Positions 12,001 through 25,934 of a stretch of DNA of 64,000 bases are shown here, one piece after another. Source of the stretch: Ptiloglossa arizonensis (taxonomy: Eukaryota; Arthropoda; Insecta; Hymenoptera; Colletidae); the NCBI RefSeq assembly GCF_051014685.1, contig NW_027478774.1:248001-312000 (forward strand), in the 5' to 3' direction. Below the pieces are notes generated by a model that was given only the letters and a program-made list of their open reading frames with translations, was not told where the DNA came from and did no database searches. The stretch's first letter is position 1. Each line of letters begins with the position of its first letter. The translations under genes and the position numbers were made by a program.

Positions 12001-14065
12001 TAGGGGAAAAGTGCGCAAACAGTTGTAATCGGGCGAGTTTCTACTTTCAGATGCAACAGAAATTATGCGGATCGGACAATCCGTTCGCGAGACATGGCAG
12101 TTTGGATGTAAGAAACGCTTGAGAAACTCAAAATTTTCGCATTTCTGATGCTCGAAACGAATAACTGGAACGGCCTAGGGGAAAACTACACATACCGTTG
12201 TAATCGGGCGAGTTTGTACTTTCAGATACAACAGAAATTTTGCGGATTTGTCAATTCGTTTGCGAGATGTGGCAGTTTGGAGGTCAGAAACGCTTGAGAA
12301 ACTCCAAATTTTCACAGTTCTGATGCTCGAAACGAATAACCAAAACGGCCTAGGGGAAAAGTACGCATACCGATGTAATCGGGCGAGTTTCTACTTTCAG
12401 ATGCAACAGGAATTTTGCGGATTGGTCAATCCCTTCGCGAGATATGGCAGTTTGGAGGTAAGAAACGCTTGAGAAACTCAAAATTTGCGCAGTTCTGATG
12501 CTCGAAACGAATAACTAGAACGGCCTACGGGAAAAGTGCGCATACCGTTGTAATCGGGCGAGTTTCTACTTTCAGATGCAACAGAAATTTTGCGGATCGG
12601 TCAATCCGTTCGCGAAATATGGCAGTTTGGATGTAAGAAACGCTTGAGAAACTCAAAATTTTCGCAGTTCTGATGCTCGAAACGAATAACTGGAACGGCC
12701 TAGGGGAAAACTACACATACCGTTGTAATCGAGCGAGTTTCTACTTTCAGATGCAACAGAAATTTTGCGGATTGGTCAATCCGTTCGCGAGATATGGCAG
12801 TTTGGAGGTAAGAAACGCTTGAGAAACTCAAATTTTTCGCCGTTCTGATGCTCGAAACGAATAACTAGTACGGCCTAGGGGAGAAGAACGCATACCGTTG
12901 TAATCGGGCGAGTTTCTACTTTCAGATGCAACAGAAATTTTGCGGATTGGTCAATCCGTTCGCGAGATATGGCAGTTTCGATGTAAGAAACGCTTGAGAA
13001 ACTCAAAATTTTCGCAGTTCTGATGCTCGAAACGAATAACTGGAACGGCCTAGGCGAAAACTACACACACCGTCGTAATCGGGCGAGTTTCTACTTTCAG
13101 ATGCAATAGAAATTTTGCGGATTGGTCAATCCGTTCGCGAGATATGGCAGTTTGGAGGTAAGAAACGCTTGAGAAATTCAAAATTTTCGCAGTTCTGATG
13201 CTCGAAACGACTGACAAGAACGGCCTAGGGGAGTAGTACGCATACCGTTGTAATCGGGCGAGTTTCTACATTCAGATGCAACAGAAATTTTGCGGATTGG
13301 TCAATCCGTTCGCGAGATATGGCAGTTTGGAGGTAAGAAACGCTTGAGAAACTCAAAATTTTCGCAGTTCTGATGCTCGAAACGAATAACTGGAACGGCC
13401 TAGGGGAAAACTACACATACCGTTGTAATCGGGCGAGTTTGTACTTTCTGAAGCAACAGAAATATTGCGGATTGGTCAATCCGTTCGCGAGATATGGCAG
13501 TTTGGAGGTAAGAAACGCTTGAGAAACTCAAGATTTGCGCAGTTCTGATGCTCGAAACGAATAACCAGAACGGTCTAGGGGAAGAATACGCATACCGATG
13601 TAATCGGGCGAGTTTCTACTTTCAGATGCAACAGAAATTTTGCGGATTGGTCAATCCCTTCGCGAGATATGGCAGTTTGGAGGTAAGAAACGCTTGAGAA
13701 ACTCAAAATTTGCGCAGTTCTGATGCTCGAAACGAATAACTAGAACGGCCTAGGGGAAAAGTGCGCATACCGTTGTAATCGGGCGAGCTTCTACTTTCAG
13801 ATGCAACAGAAATTTTGCGGATTGATCAATCCGTTCGCGAGATATGGCAGTTTGGAGGTAAGAAACGCTTTAGAAACTCAAAATTTTCGCAGTTCTGATG
13901 CTCGACACGAATAACTAGAACGGCCTAGGGGAAAAGTGCGCATACCGTTGTAATCGGGCGAGTTTCTACATTCAGATGCAGCAGAAATTTTGCGGATCGG
14001 TCAATCCGTTCGCGAGATATGTCAGTTTGGATGTAAGAAACGCTTGAGAAACTCAAAATTTTCGC
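9090..14065. repeat. Second copy of the 5-kb block, mosaic with switch points
   Basis: Bases 9090-9962 follow 1215-2087, with differences at 9418 and 9482. At about 9963 the match shifts by two monomers to 2438 onward. Bases 9986-11006 also follow 361-1381 (offset 9625, 55 monomers), including the rare atggaacag at about 10651. From 11007 to 14065 the block follows 3132-6190 at offset 7875. The match stops at 14066, where ttcgcagttc becomes ttcgccgttc. The patchwork shows several exchange events after the initial duplication. Confidence 0.85.
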
Positions 14066-15985
14066 CGTTCTGATGCTCGAAACGAATGACTAGAACGGCC
14101 TAGGGGAAAAGTACGCATACCGTTGTAATCGGGCGAGTTTCTACTTTCATGTGCAACAGAAACTTTGCGAATTGGTCAATCCGTTCGCGAGATATGGCAG
14201 TTTGGAGGTAAGAAACGCTTGAGAAACTCAAAATTTGCGCAGTTCTGATGCTCGAAACGAATAACTGGAACGGCCTAGGCGAAAACTACACATACCGTCG
14301 TAATCGGGCGAGTTTCTACTTTCAGATGCAATAGAAATTTTGCGGATTGGTCAATCCGTTCGCGAGATATGGCAGTTTGGAGGTAAGAAACGCTTGAGAA
14401 ATTCAAAATTTGCGCAGTTCTGATGCTCGAAACGAATAACTGGAACGGCCTAGGCGAAAACTACACATACCGTCGTAATCGGGCGAGTTTCTACTTTCAG
14501 ATGCAATAGAAATTTTGCGGATTGGTCAATCCGTTCGCGAGATATGGCAGTTTGGAGGTAAGAAACGCTTGAGAAATTCAAAATTTTCGCAGTTCTGATG
14601 CTCGAAACGACTGACTAGGACGGCCTAGGGGAGAAGTACGCATACCGTTGTAATCGGGCGAGTTTCTACTTTCAGATGCAATAGAAATTTTGCGGATTGG
14701 TCAATCCGTTCGCGAGATATGGCAGTTTGGAGGTAAGAAACGCTTGAGAAATTCAAAATTTTCGCAGTTCTGATGCTCGAAACGACTGACAAGAACGGCC
14801 TAGGGGAGTAGTACGCATACCGTTGTAATCGGGCGAGTTTCTACATTCAGATGCAACAGAAATTTTGCGGATTGGTCAATCCGTTCGCGAGATATGGCAG
14901 TTTGGAGGTAAGAAACGCTTGAGAAACTCAAAATTTTCGCAGTTCTGATGCTCGAAACGAATAACTGGAACGGCCTAGGGGAAAACTACACATACCGTTG
15001 TAATCGGGCGAGTTTGTACTTTCTGAAGCAACAGAAATATTGCGGATTGGTCAATCCGTTCGCGAGATATGGCAGTTTGGAGGTAAGAAACGCTTGAGAA
15101 ACTCAAGATTTGCGCAGTTCTGATGCTCGAAACGAATAACCAGAACGGTCTAGGGGAAGAATACGCATACCGATGTAATCGGGCGAGTTTCTACTTTCAG
15201 ATGCAACAGAAATTTTGCGGATTGGTCAATCCCTTCGCGAGATATGGCAGTTTGGAGGTAAGAAACGCTTGAGAAACTCAAAATTTGCGCAGTTCTGATG
15301 CTCGAAACGAATAACTAGAACGGCCTAGGGGAAAAGTGTGCATACCGTTGTAATCGGGCGAGCTTCTACTTTCAGATGCAACAGAAATTTTGCGGATTGA
15401 TCAATCCGTTCGCGAGATATGGCAGTTTGGAGGTAAGAAACGCTTTAGAAACTCAAAATTTTCGCAGTTCTGATGCTCGACACGAATAACTAGAACGGCC
15501 TAGGGGAAAAGTGCGCATACCGTTGTAATCGGGCGAGTTTCTACATTCAGATGCAGCAGAAATTTTGCGGATCGGTCAATCCGTTCGCGAGATATGTCAG
15601 TTTGGATGTAAGAAACGCTTGAGAAACTCAAAATTTTCGCCGTTCTGATGCTCGAAACGAATGACTAGAACGGCCTAGGGGAAAAGTACGCATACCGTTG
15701 TAATCGGGCGAGTTTCTACTTTCATGTGCAACAGAAACTTTGCGAATTGGTCAATCCGTTCGCGAGATATGGCAGTTTGGAGGTAAGAAACGCTTGAGAA
15801 ACTCAAAATTTGCGCAGTTCTGATGCTCGAAACGAATAACTGGAACGGCCTAGGCGAAAACTACACATACCGTCGTAATCGGGCGAGTTTCTACTTTCAG
15901 ATGCAATAGAAATTTTGCGGATTGGTCAATCCGTTCGCGAGATATGGCAGTTTGGAGGTAAGAAACGCTTGAGAAATTCAAAATT
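13075..15985. repeat. 9-monomer (1575 bp) tandem duplication
   Basis: Bases 13075-14410 and 14650-15985 align at an offset of 1575 bp with very few differences, for example 13764 c against 15339 t. Shared rare variants include gactgacaagaacgg, gtactttctgaagc, cggtctagggg, gatatgtcag and ctttcatgtgcaac. The two copies are separated by about 240 bp, which holds an extra single-monomer duplication. Confidence 0.88.
14236..14585. repeat. Two adjacent identical monomers
   Basis: The monomer with aaatttgcgc, aactggaacggcctaggc, cataccgtcg, atgcaatag and gaaattcaaaatt occurs twice in immediate succession, about 14236-14410 and 14411-14585, with no difference that I can see. Adjacent monomers elsewhere usually differ at many sites. 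This is a likely recent single-unit unequal exchange. Confidence 0.85.
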
Positions 15986-17279
15986 TTCGCAGTTCTGATG
16001 CTCGAAACGACTGACTAGGACGGCCTAGGGGAGAAGTACGCATACCGTTGTAATCGGGCGAGTTTCTACTTTCAGATGCAAGAGAAATTTTGCGGATTTG
16101 TCAATCCGTTCGCGAGATATGGCAGTTTGGAGGTAAGAAACGCTTGAGAAACTCAAAATTTTCGCAGTTCTGATGCTCGACACGAATAACTAGAACGGCC
16201 TAGGGGAAAAGTGCGCATACCGTTGTAATCGGGCGAGTTTCTACTTTCAGATGCAACAGAAATTTTGCGGATTGATCAATCCGTTCGCGAGATATGGCAG
16301 TTTGGATGTAAGAAACGCTTGAGAAACTCAAAATTTTCGCAGTTCTGATGCTCGACACGAATAACTAGAACGGCCTAGGGGAAAAGTGCGCATACCGTTG
16401 TAATCGGGCGAGTTTCTACTTTCAGATGCAACAGAAATTTTGCGGATTGATCAATCCCTTCGCGAGATATGGCAGTTTGGAGGTAAGAAACGCTTGAGAA
16501 ACTCAAAATTTGCGCAGTTCTGATGCTCGAAACGAATAACTGAAACGGCCTAGGCGAAAACTACACATACCGTTGTAATCGGGCGAGTTTCTACTTTCAG
16601 ATGCAATAGAAATTTTGCGGATTGGTCAATCCGTTCGCGAGATATGGCAGTTTGGATGTAAGAAACGCTTGAGAAATTCAAAATTTTCGCAGTTCTGATG
16701 CTCGAAACGACTGACTAGGACGGCCTAGGGGAGAAGTACGCATACCGTTGTAATCGGGCGAGTTTCTACTTTCAGATGCAACAGAAATTTTGCGGATTGA
16801 TCAATCCGTTCGCGAGATATGGCAGTTTGGAAGTAAGAAACACTTGAGAAACTCCAAATTTTCGCAGTTCTGATGCTCGAAACGAATAACTAGAACGGCC
16901 TAGGGGAAGAGTACGCATACCGATGTAATCGGGCGAGTTTCTACTTTCAGACGCCACAGAAATTTTGCGGATTGATCAATCCGTTCGCGAGATATGGCAG
17001 TTTGGAAATAAGAAACGCTTGATAAACTCAAAATTTTCGCAGTTCTGATGCTCGAAACGAGTAACTAGAACGGCATAGGGGAAAAGTACGCATACCGTTG
17101 TAATCGGGCGAGTTTCTACTTTCAGATGCAATAGAAATTTTGCGGATTGGTCAATCCGTTCGCGAGATATGGCAGTTTGGAGGTAAGAATCGCTTGAGAA
17201 ACTCAAAATTTTCGCAGTTCTGATGCTCGACACGAATAACTAGAACGGCCTAGGGGAAAAGTGCGCATACCGTTGTAAT
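15760..17279. repeat. Copy of 6485-8004
   Basis: This is the second copy of the 1.5-kb block at an offset of 53 monomers. Similarity ends at 17280, where this copy reads gtaattggg against gtaatcggg, followed by ttcagttgcaac. Together with the 7989-8914 match further right, it shows that a stretch around 6.5-8.9 kb was copied in two pieces with different offsets. Confidence 0.85.
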
Positions 17280-18488
17280 TGGGCGAGTTTCTACTTTCAG
17301 TTGCAACAGAAATTTTGCGGATTGATCAATCCGTTCGCGAGATATGGCAGTTTGGAAATAAGAAACGCTTGAGAAACTCAAAATTTTCGCAGTTCTGATG
17401 CTCGAAACGAATAACTAGATCCGCCTAGGGGAAAAGTGCGCATACCGTTGTAATCGGGCGAGTTTCTACTTTCAGATGCCACAGAAATTTTGCGGATTGA
17501 TCAATCCGTTCGCGAGATATGGCAGTTTGGAAATAAGAAACGCTTGATAAACTCAAAATTTTCGCAGTTCTGATGCTCGAAACGAGTAACTAGAACGGCA
17601 TAGGGGAAAATTACGCATACCGTTGTAATCGGGCGAGTTTCTACTTTCAGATGCAATGGAAATTTTGCGGATTGGTCAATCCGTTCGCGAGATATGGCAG
17701 TTTGGATGTAAGAAACGCTTGAGAAACTCAAAATTTTCGCAGATCTGATGCTCGACACGAATAACTAGAACGGCCTAGGGGAAAAGTGCCCATACCGTTG
17801 TAATCGGGCGAGTTTCTACTTTCAGATGCAACAAAAATTTTGCGGATTGATCAATCCGTTCGCGAGATATGGCAGTTTGGATATAAGAAACGCTTGAGAA
17901 ACTCAAAATTTTCGCAGTTCCGATGCTCGAAACGAGTAACTAGAACGGCCTAGGGGAATAGTACGCACACCGTTGTAATCGGGCGAGTTTCTACTTTCAG
18001 ACGCAACAGAAATTTTGCGGATTGGTCAATCCGTTCGCGAGATATGGCAGTTTGGAGGTAAGAAACGCTTGAGAAGCTCAAAATTTGCGCAGTTTTGATG
18101 CTCGACACGAATAACTAGAACGGCCTAGGGGAATAGTACGCACACCGTTGTAATCGGGCGAGTTTCTACTTTCAGACGCAACAGAAATTTTGCGGATTGG
18201 TCAATCCGTTCGCGAGATATGGCAGTTTGGAGGTAAGACACGCTTGAGTAACTCAAAATTTTCGCAGTTCTGATGCTCGAAACGAGTAACTAGAACGGCC
18301 TAGGGGAATAGTACGCATACCGTTGTAATCGGGTGAGTTTCTACTTTCAGATGCAACAGAAATTTTGCGGATTGATCAATCCGTTCGCGAGATATGGCAG
18401 TTTGGAAATAAGAAACGCTTGATAAACTCAAAATTTTCGCAGTTCTGATGCTCGAAACGAGTAACTAGAACGGCATAGGGGAAAAGTA

Positions 18489-19414
18489 CGCATACCGTTG
18501 TAATCGGGCGAGTTTCTACTTTCAGATGCAATGGAAATTTTGCGGATTGGTCAATCCGTTCGCGAGATATGGCAGTTTGGATGTAAGAAAGGCTTGAGAA
18601 ACTCAAAATTTTCGCAGATCTGATGCTCGACACGAATAACTAGAACGGCCTAGGGGAAGAGTGCGCATACCGTTGTAATCGGGCGAGTTTCTACTTTCAG
18701 ATGCAACAGAAATTTTGCGGATTGATCAATCCGTTCGCGAGATATGGCAGTTTGGATATAAGAAACGCTTGAGAAACTCAAAATTTTCGCAGTTCTGATG
18801 CTCGAAACGAGTAACTAGAACGGCCTAGGGGAATAGTACGCACACCGTTGTAATCGGGCGAGTTTCTACTTTCAGACGCAACAGAAATTTTGCGGATTGG
18901 TCAATCCGTTCGCGAGATATGGCAGTTTGGAGGTAAGAAACGCTTGAGAAACTCAAAGTTTTCGCAGTTCTGATGCTCGAAACGAGTAACTAGAACGGCA
19001 TAGGGGAAGAGTACGCATACCGTTGTAATCGGGTGAGTTTCTACTTTCAGATGCAACAGAAATTTTGCGGATTGGTCAATCCGTTCGCGAGATGTGGCCG
19101 TTTGGATGTAAGAAACGCTTGAGAAACTCAAAATTTTCGCAGTTCTGATGCTCGAAACGAGTAACTAGAACGGCATAGGGGAAGAGTACGCATACCGTTG
19201 TAATCGGGTGAGTTTCTACTTTCAGATGCAACAGCAATTTTGCGGATTGGTCAATCCGTTCGCGAGATATGGCAGTTTGGAGGTAAGGAACGCTTGAGAA
19301 ACGCAAAATTTTCGCAGTTCTGATGCTCGACACGAATAACTAGAACGGCTTAGGGGAAAAGTGCGCATACCGTTGTAATCGGGCGAGTTTCTACTTTTAG
19401 ATGCAACAGAAATT
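18489..19414. repeat. Copy of 7989-8914 (offset 60 monomers)
   Basis: The segment matches 7989-8914 at 10500 bp offset, with one substitution seen (8591 c against 18591 g). It includes the distinctive pair of monomers with aaagttttcgcag and with gatgtggccgtttgg, then gtaaggaacgc with acgcaaaatt. It begins seven monomers after the end of the neighbouring copied block, so those monomers were inserted here or lost at 8 kb. Confidence 0.85.
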
Positions 19415-22400
19415 TTGCGGATTGATCAATCCGTTCGCGAGATATGGCAGTTTGGATATAAGAAACGCTTGAGAAACTCAAAATTTTCGCAGTTCTGATG
19501 CTCGAAACGAGTAACTAGAACGGCCTAGGGGAATAGTACGCACATCGTTGTAATCGGGCGAGTTTCTACTTTCAGACGCAACAGAAATTTTGCGGATTGG
19601 TCAATCCGATCGCGAGATATGGCAGTTTGGAGGTAAGAAACGCTTGAGAAACTCAAAATTTGCGCAGTTCTGATGCTCGAAACCAATAACTGGAAAGGCC
19701 TACGGGAAAACTACACATACCGTTGTAATCGGGCGAGTTTCTACTTTCAGATACTACAGAAATTTTGCAGATTGGTCTATCCGTTCGCGAGATATGGCAG
19801 TTTGGAGATAAGAAACGCTTGAGAAACTCAAAATTTTCGCAGTTCTGATGCTCGAAACGAGTAACTAGAACGGCCTAGGGGAAATGTACGCACACCGTTG
19901 TAATCGGGCGAGTTTCTACTTTCAGATGCAACAGAAATTTTGCGGATTGGTCAATCCGTTCGCGAGATATGGCAGTTTGGAAATAAGAAACGCTTGATAA
20001 ACTCAAAATTTTCGCAGTTCTGATGCTCGAAACGAGTAACTAGAACGGCATAGGGGAAAAGTACGCATACCGTTGTAATCGGGCGAGTTTCTACTTTCAG
20101 ATGCAATGGAAATTTTGCGGGTTGGTCAATCCGTTCGCGAGATATGGCAGTTTGGATGTAAGAAACGCTTGAGAAACTCAAAATTTTCGCAGATCTGATG
20201 CTCGACACGAATAACTAGAACGGCCTAGGGGAAAAGTGCGCATACCGTTGTAATCGGGCGAGTTTCTACTTTCAGATGCAACAGAAATTTTGCGGATTGA
20301 TCAATCCGTTCGCGAGATATGGCAGTTTGGATATAAGAAACGCTTGAGAAACTCAAAATTTTCGCAGTTCTGATGCTCGAAACGAGTAACTAGAACGGCC
20401 TAGGGGAATAGTACGCACACCGTTGTAATCGGGCGAGTTTCTACTTTCAGACGCAACAGAAATTTTGCGGATTGATCAATCCGTTCGCGAGATATGGTAG
20501 TTTGGAAATAAGAAACGCTTGAGGAACTCAAAATTTTCGCAGTTCTTATGCTCGAAACGAATAACTAGAACGGCCTAGGGGAAAAGTACGCATACCGTTG
20601 CAATCGGGTGAGTTTCTACTTTCAGATGCAACAGAAATTTTGCGGATTGGTCAATCCGTTCGCGAGATGTGGCCGTTTGGATGTAAGGAACGCTTGAGAA
20701 ACTCAAAATTTTCGCAGTTCTGATGCTCGAAACGAGTAACTAGAACGGCATAGGGGAAAAGTACGCATACCGTTGTAATCGGGCGAGTTTCTACTTTCAG
20801 ATGCAACAGAAATTTTGCGGATTGATCAATCCGTTCGCGAGATATGGCAGTTTGGATATAAGAAACGCTTGAGAAACTCAAAATTTTCGCAGTTCTGATG
20901 CTCGAAACGAGTAACTAGAACGGCATAGGGGAAGAGTACGCATACCGTTGTAAACGGGTGAGTTTCTACTTTCAGATGCAACAGAAATTTTGCGGATTGA
21001 TCAATCCGTTCGCGAGATATGGCAGTTTGGAAATAAGAAACGCTTGATAAACTCAAAATTTTCGCAGTTCCGATGCTCGAAACGAGTAACTAGAACGGCA
21101 TAGGGGAAAAGTGCGCATACCGTTGTAATCGGGCGAGTTTCTACTTTCAGATGCAATGGAAATTTTGCGGATTGGTCAATCCGTTCGCGAGATATGGCAG
21201 TTTGGATGTAAGAAACGCTTGAGAAACTCAAAATTTTCGCAGATCTGATGCTCGACACGAATAACTAGAACGGCCTAGGGGAAAAGTGCGCATACCGTTG
21301 TAATCGGGCGAGTTTCTACTTTCAGATGCAACAGAAATTTTGCGGATTGATCAATCCGTTCGCGAGATATGGCAGTTTGGATATAAGAAACGCTTGAGAA
21401 ACTCAAAATTTTCGCAGTTCTGATGCTCGAAACGAGTAACTAGAACGGCCTAGGGGAATAGTACGCACACCGTTGTAATCGGGCGAGTTTCTACTTTCAG
21501 ACGCAACAGAAATTTTGCGGATTGGTCAATCCGTTCGCGAGATATGGCAGTTTGGAGGTAAGAAACGCTTGAGAAACTCAAAATTTGCGCAGTTTTGATG
21601 CTCGACACGAATAACTAGAACGGCCTAGGGGAATAGTACGCACACCGTTGTAATCGGGCGAGTTTCTACTTTCAGACGCAACAGAAATTTTGCGGATTGG
21701 TCAATCCGTTCGCGAGATATGGCTGTTTGGAGGTAAGAAACGCTTGAGAAACTCAAAATTTTCGCAGTTCTGATGCTCGAAACGAGTAACTAGAACGGCC
21801 TAGGGGATTAGTACGCACACCGTTGTAATCGGGCGAGTTTCTACTTTCAGACGCAACAGAAATTTTGCGGATTGGTCAATCCGTTCGCGAGATATGGCAG
21901 TTTGGAGGTAAGGAACGCTTGAGAAACGCAAAATTTTCGCAGTTCTGATGCTCGACACGAATAACTAGAACGGCCTAGGGGAAAAGTACGCACATCGTTG
22001 TAATCGGGCGAGTTTCTACTTTCAGACGCAACAGAAATTTTGCGGATTGGTCAATCCGATCGCGAGATATGGCAGTTTGGAGGTAAGAAACGCTTGAGAA
22101 ACTCAAAATTTTCGCAGTTCTGATGCTCGAAACCAATAACTGGAAAGGCCTACGGGAAATGTACGCAGACCGTTGTAATCGGGCGAGTTTCTACTTTCAG
22201 ATGCAACAGAAATTTTGCGGATTGGTCAATCCGTTCGCGAGATATGGCAGTTTGGAAATAAGAAACGCTTGATAAACTCAAAATTTTCGCAGTTCTGATG
22301 CTCGAAACGAGTAACTAGAACGGCATAGGGGAAAAGTACGCATACCGTTGTAATCGGGCGAGTTTCTACTTTCAGATGCAACAGAAATTTTGCGGATTGA

Positions 22401-25400
22401 TCAATCCGTTCGCGAGATATGGCAGTTTGGATATAAGAAACGCTTGAGAAACTCAAAATTTTCGCAGTTCTGATGCTCGAAACGAGTAACTAGAACGGCC
22501 TAGGGGAATAGTACGCATACCGATGTAATCGGGCGAGTTTCAACTTTCAGACGCCACAGAAATTTTGCGGATTGATCAATCCGTTCGCGAGATATGGCAG
22601 TTTGGAAATAAGAAACGCTTGATAAACCCAAAATTTTCGCAGTTCTGATGCTCGAAACGAGTAACTAGAACGGCATAGGGGAAAAGTACGCATACCGTTG
22701 TAATCGGGCGAGTTTCTACTTTCAGATGCAATAGAAATTTTGCGGATTGGTCAATCCGTTCGCGAGATATTGCAGTTTGGAGGTAAGAATCGCTTGAGAA
22801 ACTCAAAATTTTCGCAGTTCTGATGCTCGAAACGAGTAACTAGAACGGCATAGGGGAAAAATAAGCATACCGTTGTAATCGGGTGAGTTTCTACTTTCAG
22901 ATGCAACAGAAATTTTGCGGATTGGTCAATCCGTTCGCGAGATGTGGCCGTTTGGATGTAAGAAACGCTTGAGAAACTCAAAATTTTCACAGTTCTGATG
23001 CTCGAAACGAGTAACTAGAACGGCCTAGGGGAATAGTACGCACACCGTTGTAATCGGGCGAGTTTCTACTTTCAGACGCAACAGAAATTTTGCGGATTGG
23101 TCAATCCGTTCGCGAGATATGGCAGTTTGGAGGTAAGAAACGCTTGAGAAACTCAAAATTTGCGCAGTTTTGATGCTCGACACGAATAACTAGAACGGCC
23201 TAGGGGAATAGTACGCACACCGTTGTAATCGGGCGAGTTTCTACTTTCAGACGCAACAGAAATTTTGCGGATTGGTCAATCCGTTCGCGAGATATGGCAG
23301 TTTGGAGGTAAGAAACGCTTGAGAAACTCAAAATTTTCGCAGTTCTGATGCTCGAAACGAGTAACTATAACGGCATAGGGGAAAAGTACGCATACCGTTG
23401 TAATCGGGTGAGTTTCTACTTTCAGATGCAATAGAAATTTTGCGGATTGGTCAATCCGTTCGCGAGATATTGCAGTTTGGAGGTAAGAATCGCTTGAGAA
23501 ACTCAAAATTTTCGCAGTTCTGATGCTCGAAACGAGTAACTAGAACGGCATAGGGGAAAAATACGCATACCGTTGTAATCGGGTGAGTTTCTACTTTCAG
23601 ATGCAACAGAAATTTTGCGGATTGGTCAATCCGTTCGCGAGATGTGGCCGTTTGGATGTAAGAAACGCTTGAGAAACTCAAAATTTTCACAGTTCTGATG
23701 CTCGAAACGAGTAACTAGAACGGCATAGGGGAAGAGTACGCATACCGTTGTAATCGGGTGAGTTTGTACTTTCAGATGCAACAGAAATTTTGCGGATTGA
23801 TCAATCCGTTCGCGAGATATGGCAGTTTGGAAATAAGAAACGCTTGATAAACTCAAAATTTTCGCAGTTCTGATGCTCGAAACGAGTAACTAGAACGGCA
23901 TAGGGCAAAAGTACGCATACCGTTGTAATCGGGCGAGTTTCTACTTTCAGATGCAATGGAAATTTTGCGGATTGGTCAATCCGTTCGCGAGATATGGCAG
24001 TTTGGATGTAAGAAACGCTTGAGAAACTCAAAATTTTCGCAGATCTGATGCTCGACACGAATAACTAGAACGGCCTAGGGGAAAAGTGCGCATACCGTTG
24101 TAATCGGGCGAGTTCCTACTTTCAGATGCAACAGAAATTTTGCGGATTGATCAATCCGTTCGCGAGATATGGCAGTTTGGATATAAGAAACGCTTGAGAA
24201 ACTCAAAATTTTCGCAGTTCTGATGCTCGAAACGAGTAACTAGAACGGCCTAGGGGAATAGTACGCACACCGTTGTAATCGGGCGAGTTTCTACTTTCAG
24301 ACGCAACAGAAATTTTGCGGATTGGTCAATCCGTTCGCGAGATATGGCAGTTTGGAGGTAAGAAACGCTTGAGAAACTCAAAATTTGCGCAGTTTTGATG
24401 CTCGACACGAATAACTAGAACGGCCTAGGGGAATAGTACGCACACCGTTGTAATCGGGCGAGTTTCTACTTTCAGACGCAACAGAAATTTTGCGGATTGG
24501 TCAATCCGTTCGCGAGATATGGCAGTTTGGAGGTAAGAAACGCTTGAGAAACTCAAAATTTTCGCAGTTCTGATGCTCGAAACGAGTAACTAGAACGGCC
24601 TAGGGGAATAGTACGCACACCGATGTAATCGGGCGAGTTTCTACTTTCAGACGCAACAGAAATTTTGCGGATTGGTCAATCCGTTCGCGAGATATGGCAG
24701 TTTGGAGGTAAGAAACGCTTGAGAAACTCAAAGTTTTCGCAGTTCTGATGCTCGAAACGAGTAACTAGAACGGCATAGGGGAAGAGTACGCATACCGTTG
24801 TAATCGGGTGAGTTTCTACTTTCAGATGCAACAGAAATTTTGCGGATTGGTCAATCCGTTCGCGAGATATGGCAGTTTGGAGGTAAGAAACGCTTGAGAA
24901 ACTCAAAATTTTCGCCGTTCTGATGCTCGAAACGAATGACTAGAACGGCCTAGGGGAAAAGTACGCATACCGTTGTAATCGGGCGAGTTTCTACTTTCAT
25001 GTGCAACAGAAACTTTGCGGATTGGTGAATCCGTTCGCGATATATGGCAGTTTGGATGTAAGAAACGCTTGAGAAACTCAAAATTTGCGCAGTTCTGATG
25101 CTCGAAACGAGTAACTAGAACGGCCTAGGGGAATAGTACGCACACCGTTGTAATCGGGCGAGTTTCTACTTTCAGACGCAACAGAAATTTTGCGGATTGG
25201 TCATTCCGTTCGCGAGATATGGCTGTTTGGAGGTAAGAAACGCTTGAGAAACTCAAAATTTTCGCAGTTCTGATGCTCGAAACGAGTAACTAGAACGGCC
25301 TAGGGGAACAGTACGCATAACGTTGTAATCGGGCGAGTTTCTACTTTCAGATGCAATGGAAATTTTGCGGATTGGTCAATCCGTTCGCGAGATATGGCAG

Positions 25401-25934
25401 TTTGGATGTAAGAAACGCTTGAGAAACCCAAAATTTTCGCAGATCTGATGCTCGACACGAATAACTAGAACGGCCTAGGGGAAAAGTGCGCATACCGTTG
25501 TAATCGGGCGAGTTTCTACTTTCAGATGCAACAGAAATTTTGCGGATTGATCAATCCGTTCGCGAGATATGGCAGTTTGGATATAAGAAACGCTTGAGAA
25601 ACTCAAAATTTTCGCAGTTCTGATGCTCGAAACGAGTAACTAGAACGGCCTAGGGAAATAGTACGCACACCGTTGTAATCGGGCGAGTTTCTACTTTCAG
25701 ACGCAACAGAAATTTTGCGGATTGGTCAATCCGTTCGCGAGATATGGCAGTTTGGAGGTAAGAAACGCTTGAGAAACTCAAAATTTGCGCAGTTTTGATG
25801 CTCGACACGAATAACTAGAACGGCCTAGGGGAAAAGTGCGCATACCGTTGTAATCGGGCGAGTTTCAACTTTCAGATGCAACAGAAATTTTGCGGATTGA
25901 TCAATCCGTTCGCGAAATATGGCAGTTTGGATAT

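Larger units (their letters stand above)
1..17279. repeat. Zone 1: older mosaic domain of the array
   Basis: Diagnostic monomers here include aactggaacggcc followed by ctacacatacc, gcggatttgtcaatccgtttgcgag, agtttgtactttcag, gactgac and cctacggg. All monomers are 175 bp. The zone is built from long blocks that reappear with offsets that are whole numbers of monomers (12, 43, 45, 53, 55 and 9), joined at clear switch points. That mosaic is the expected product of repeated unequal exchange or conversion. The right boundary is where similarity to 6485-8004 ends. Confidence 0.75.
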
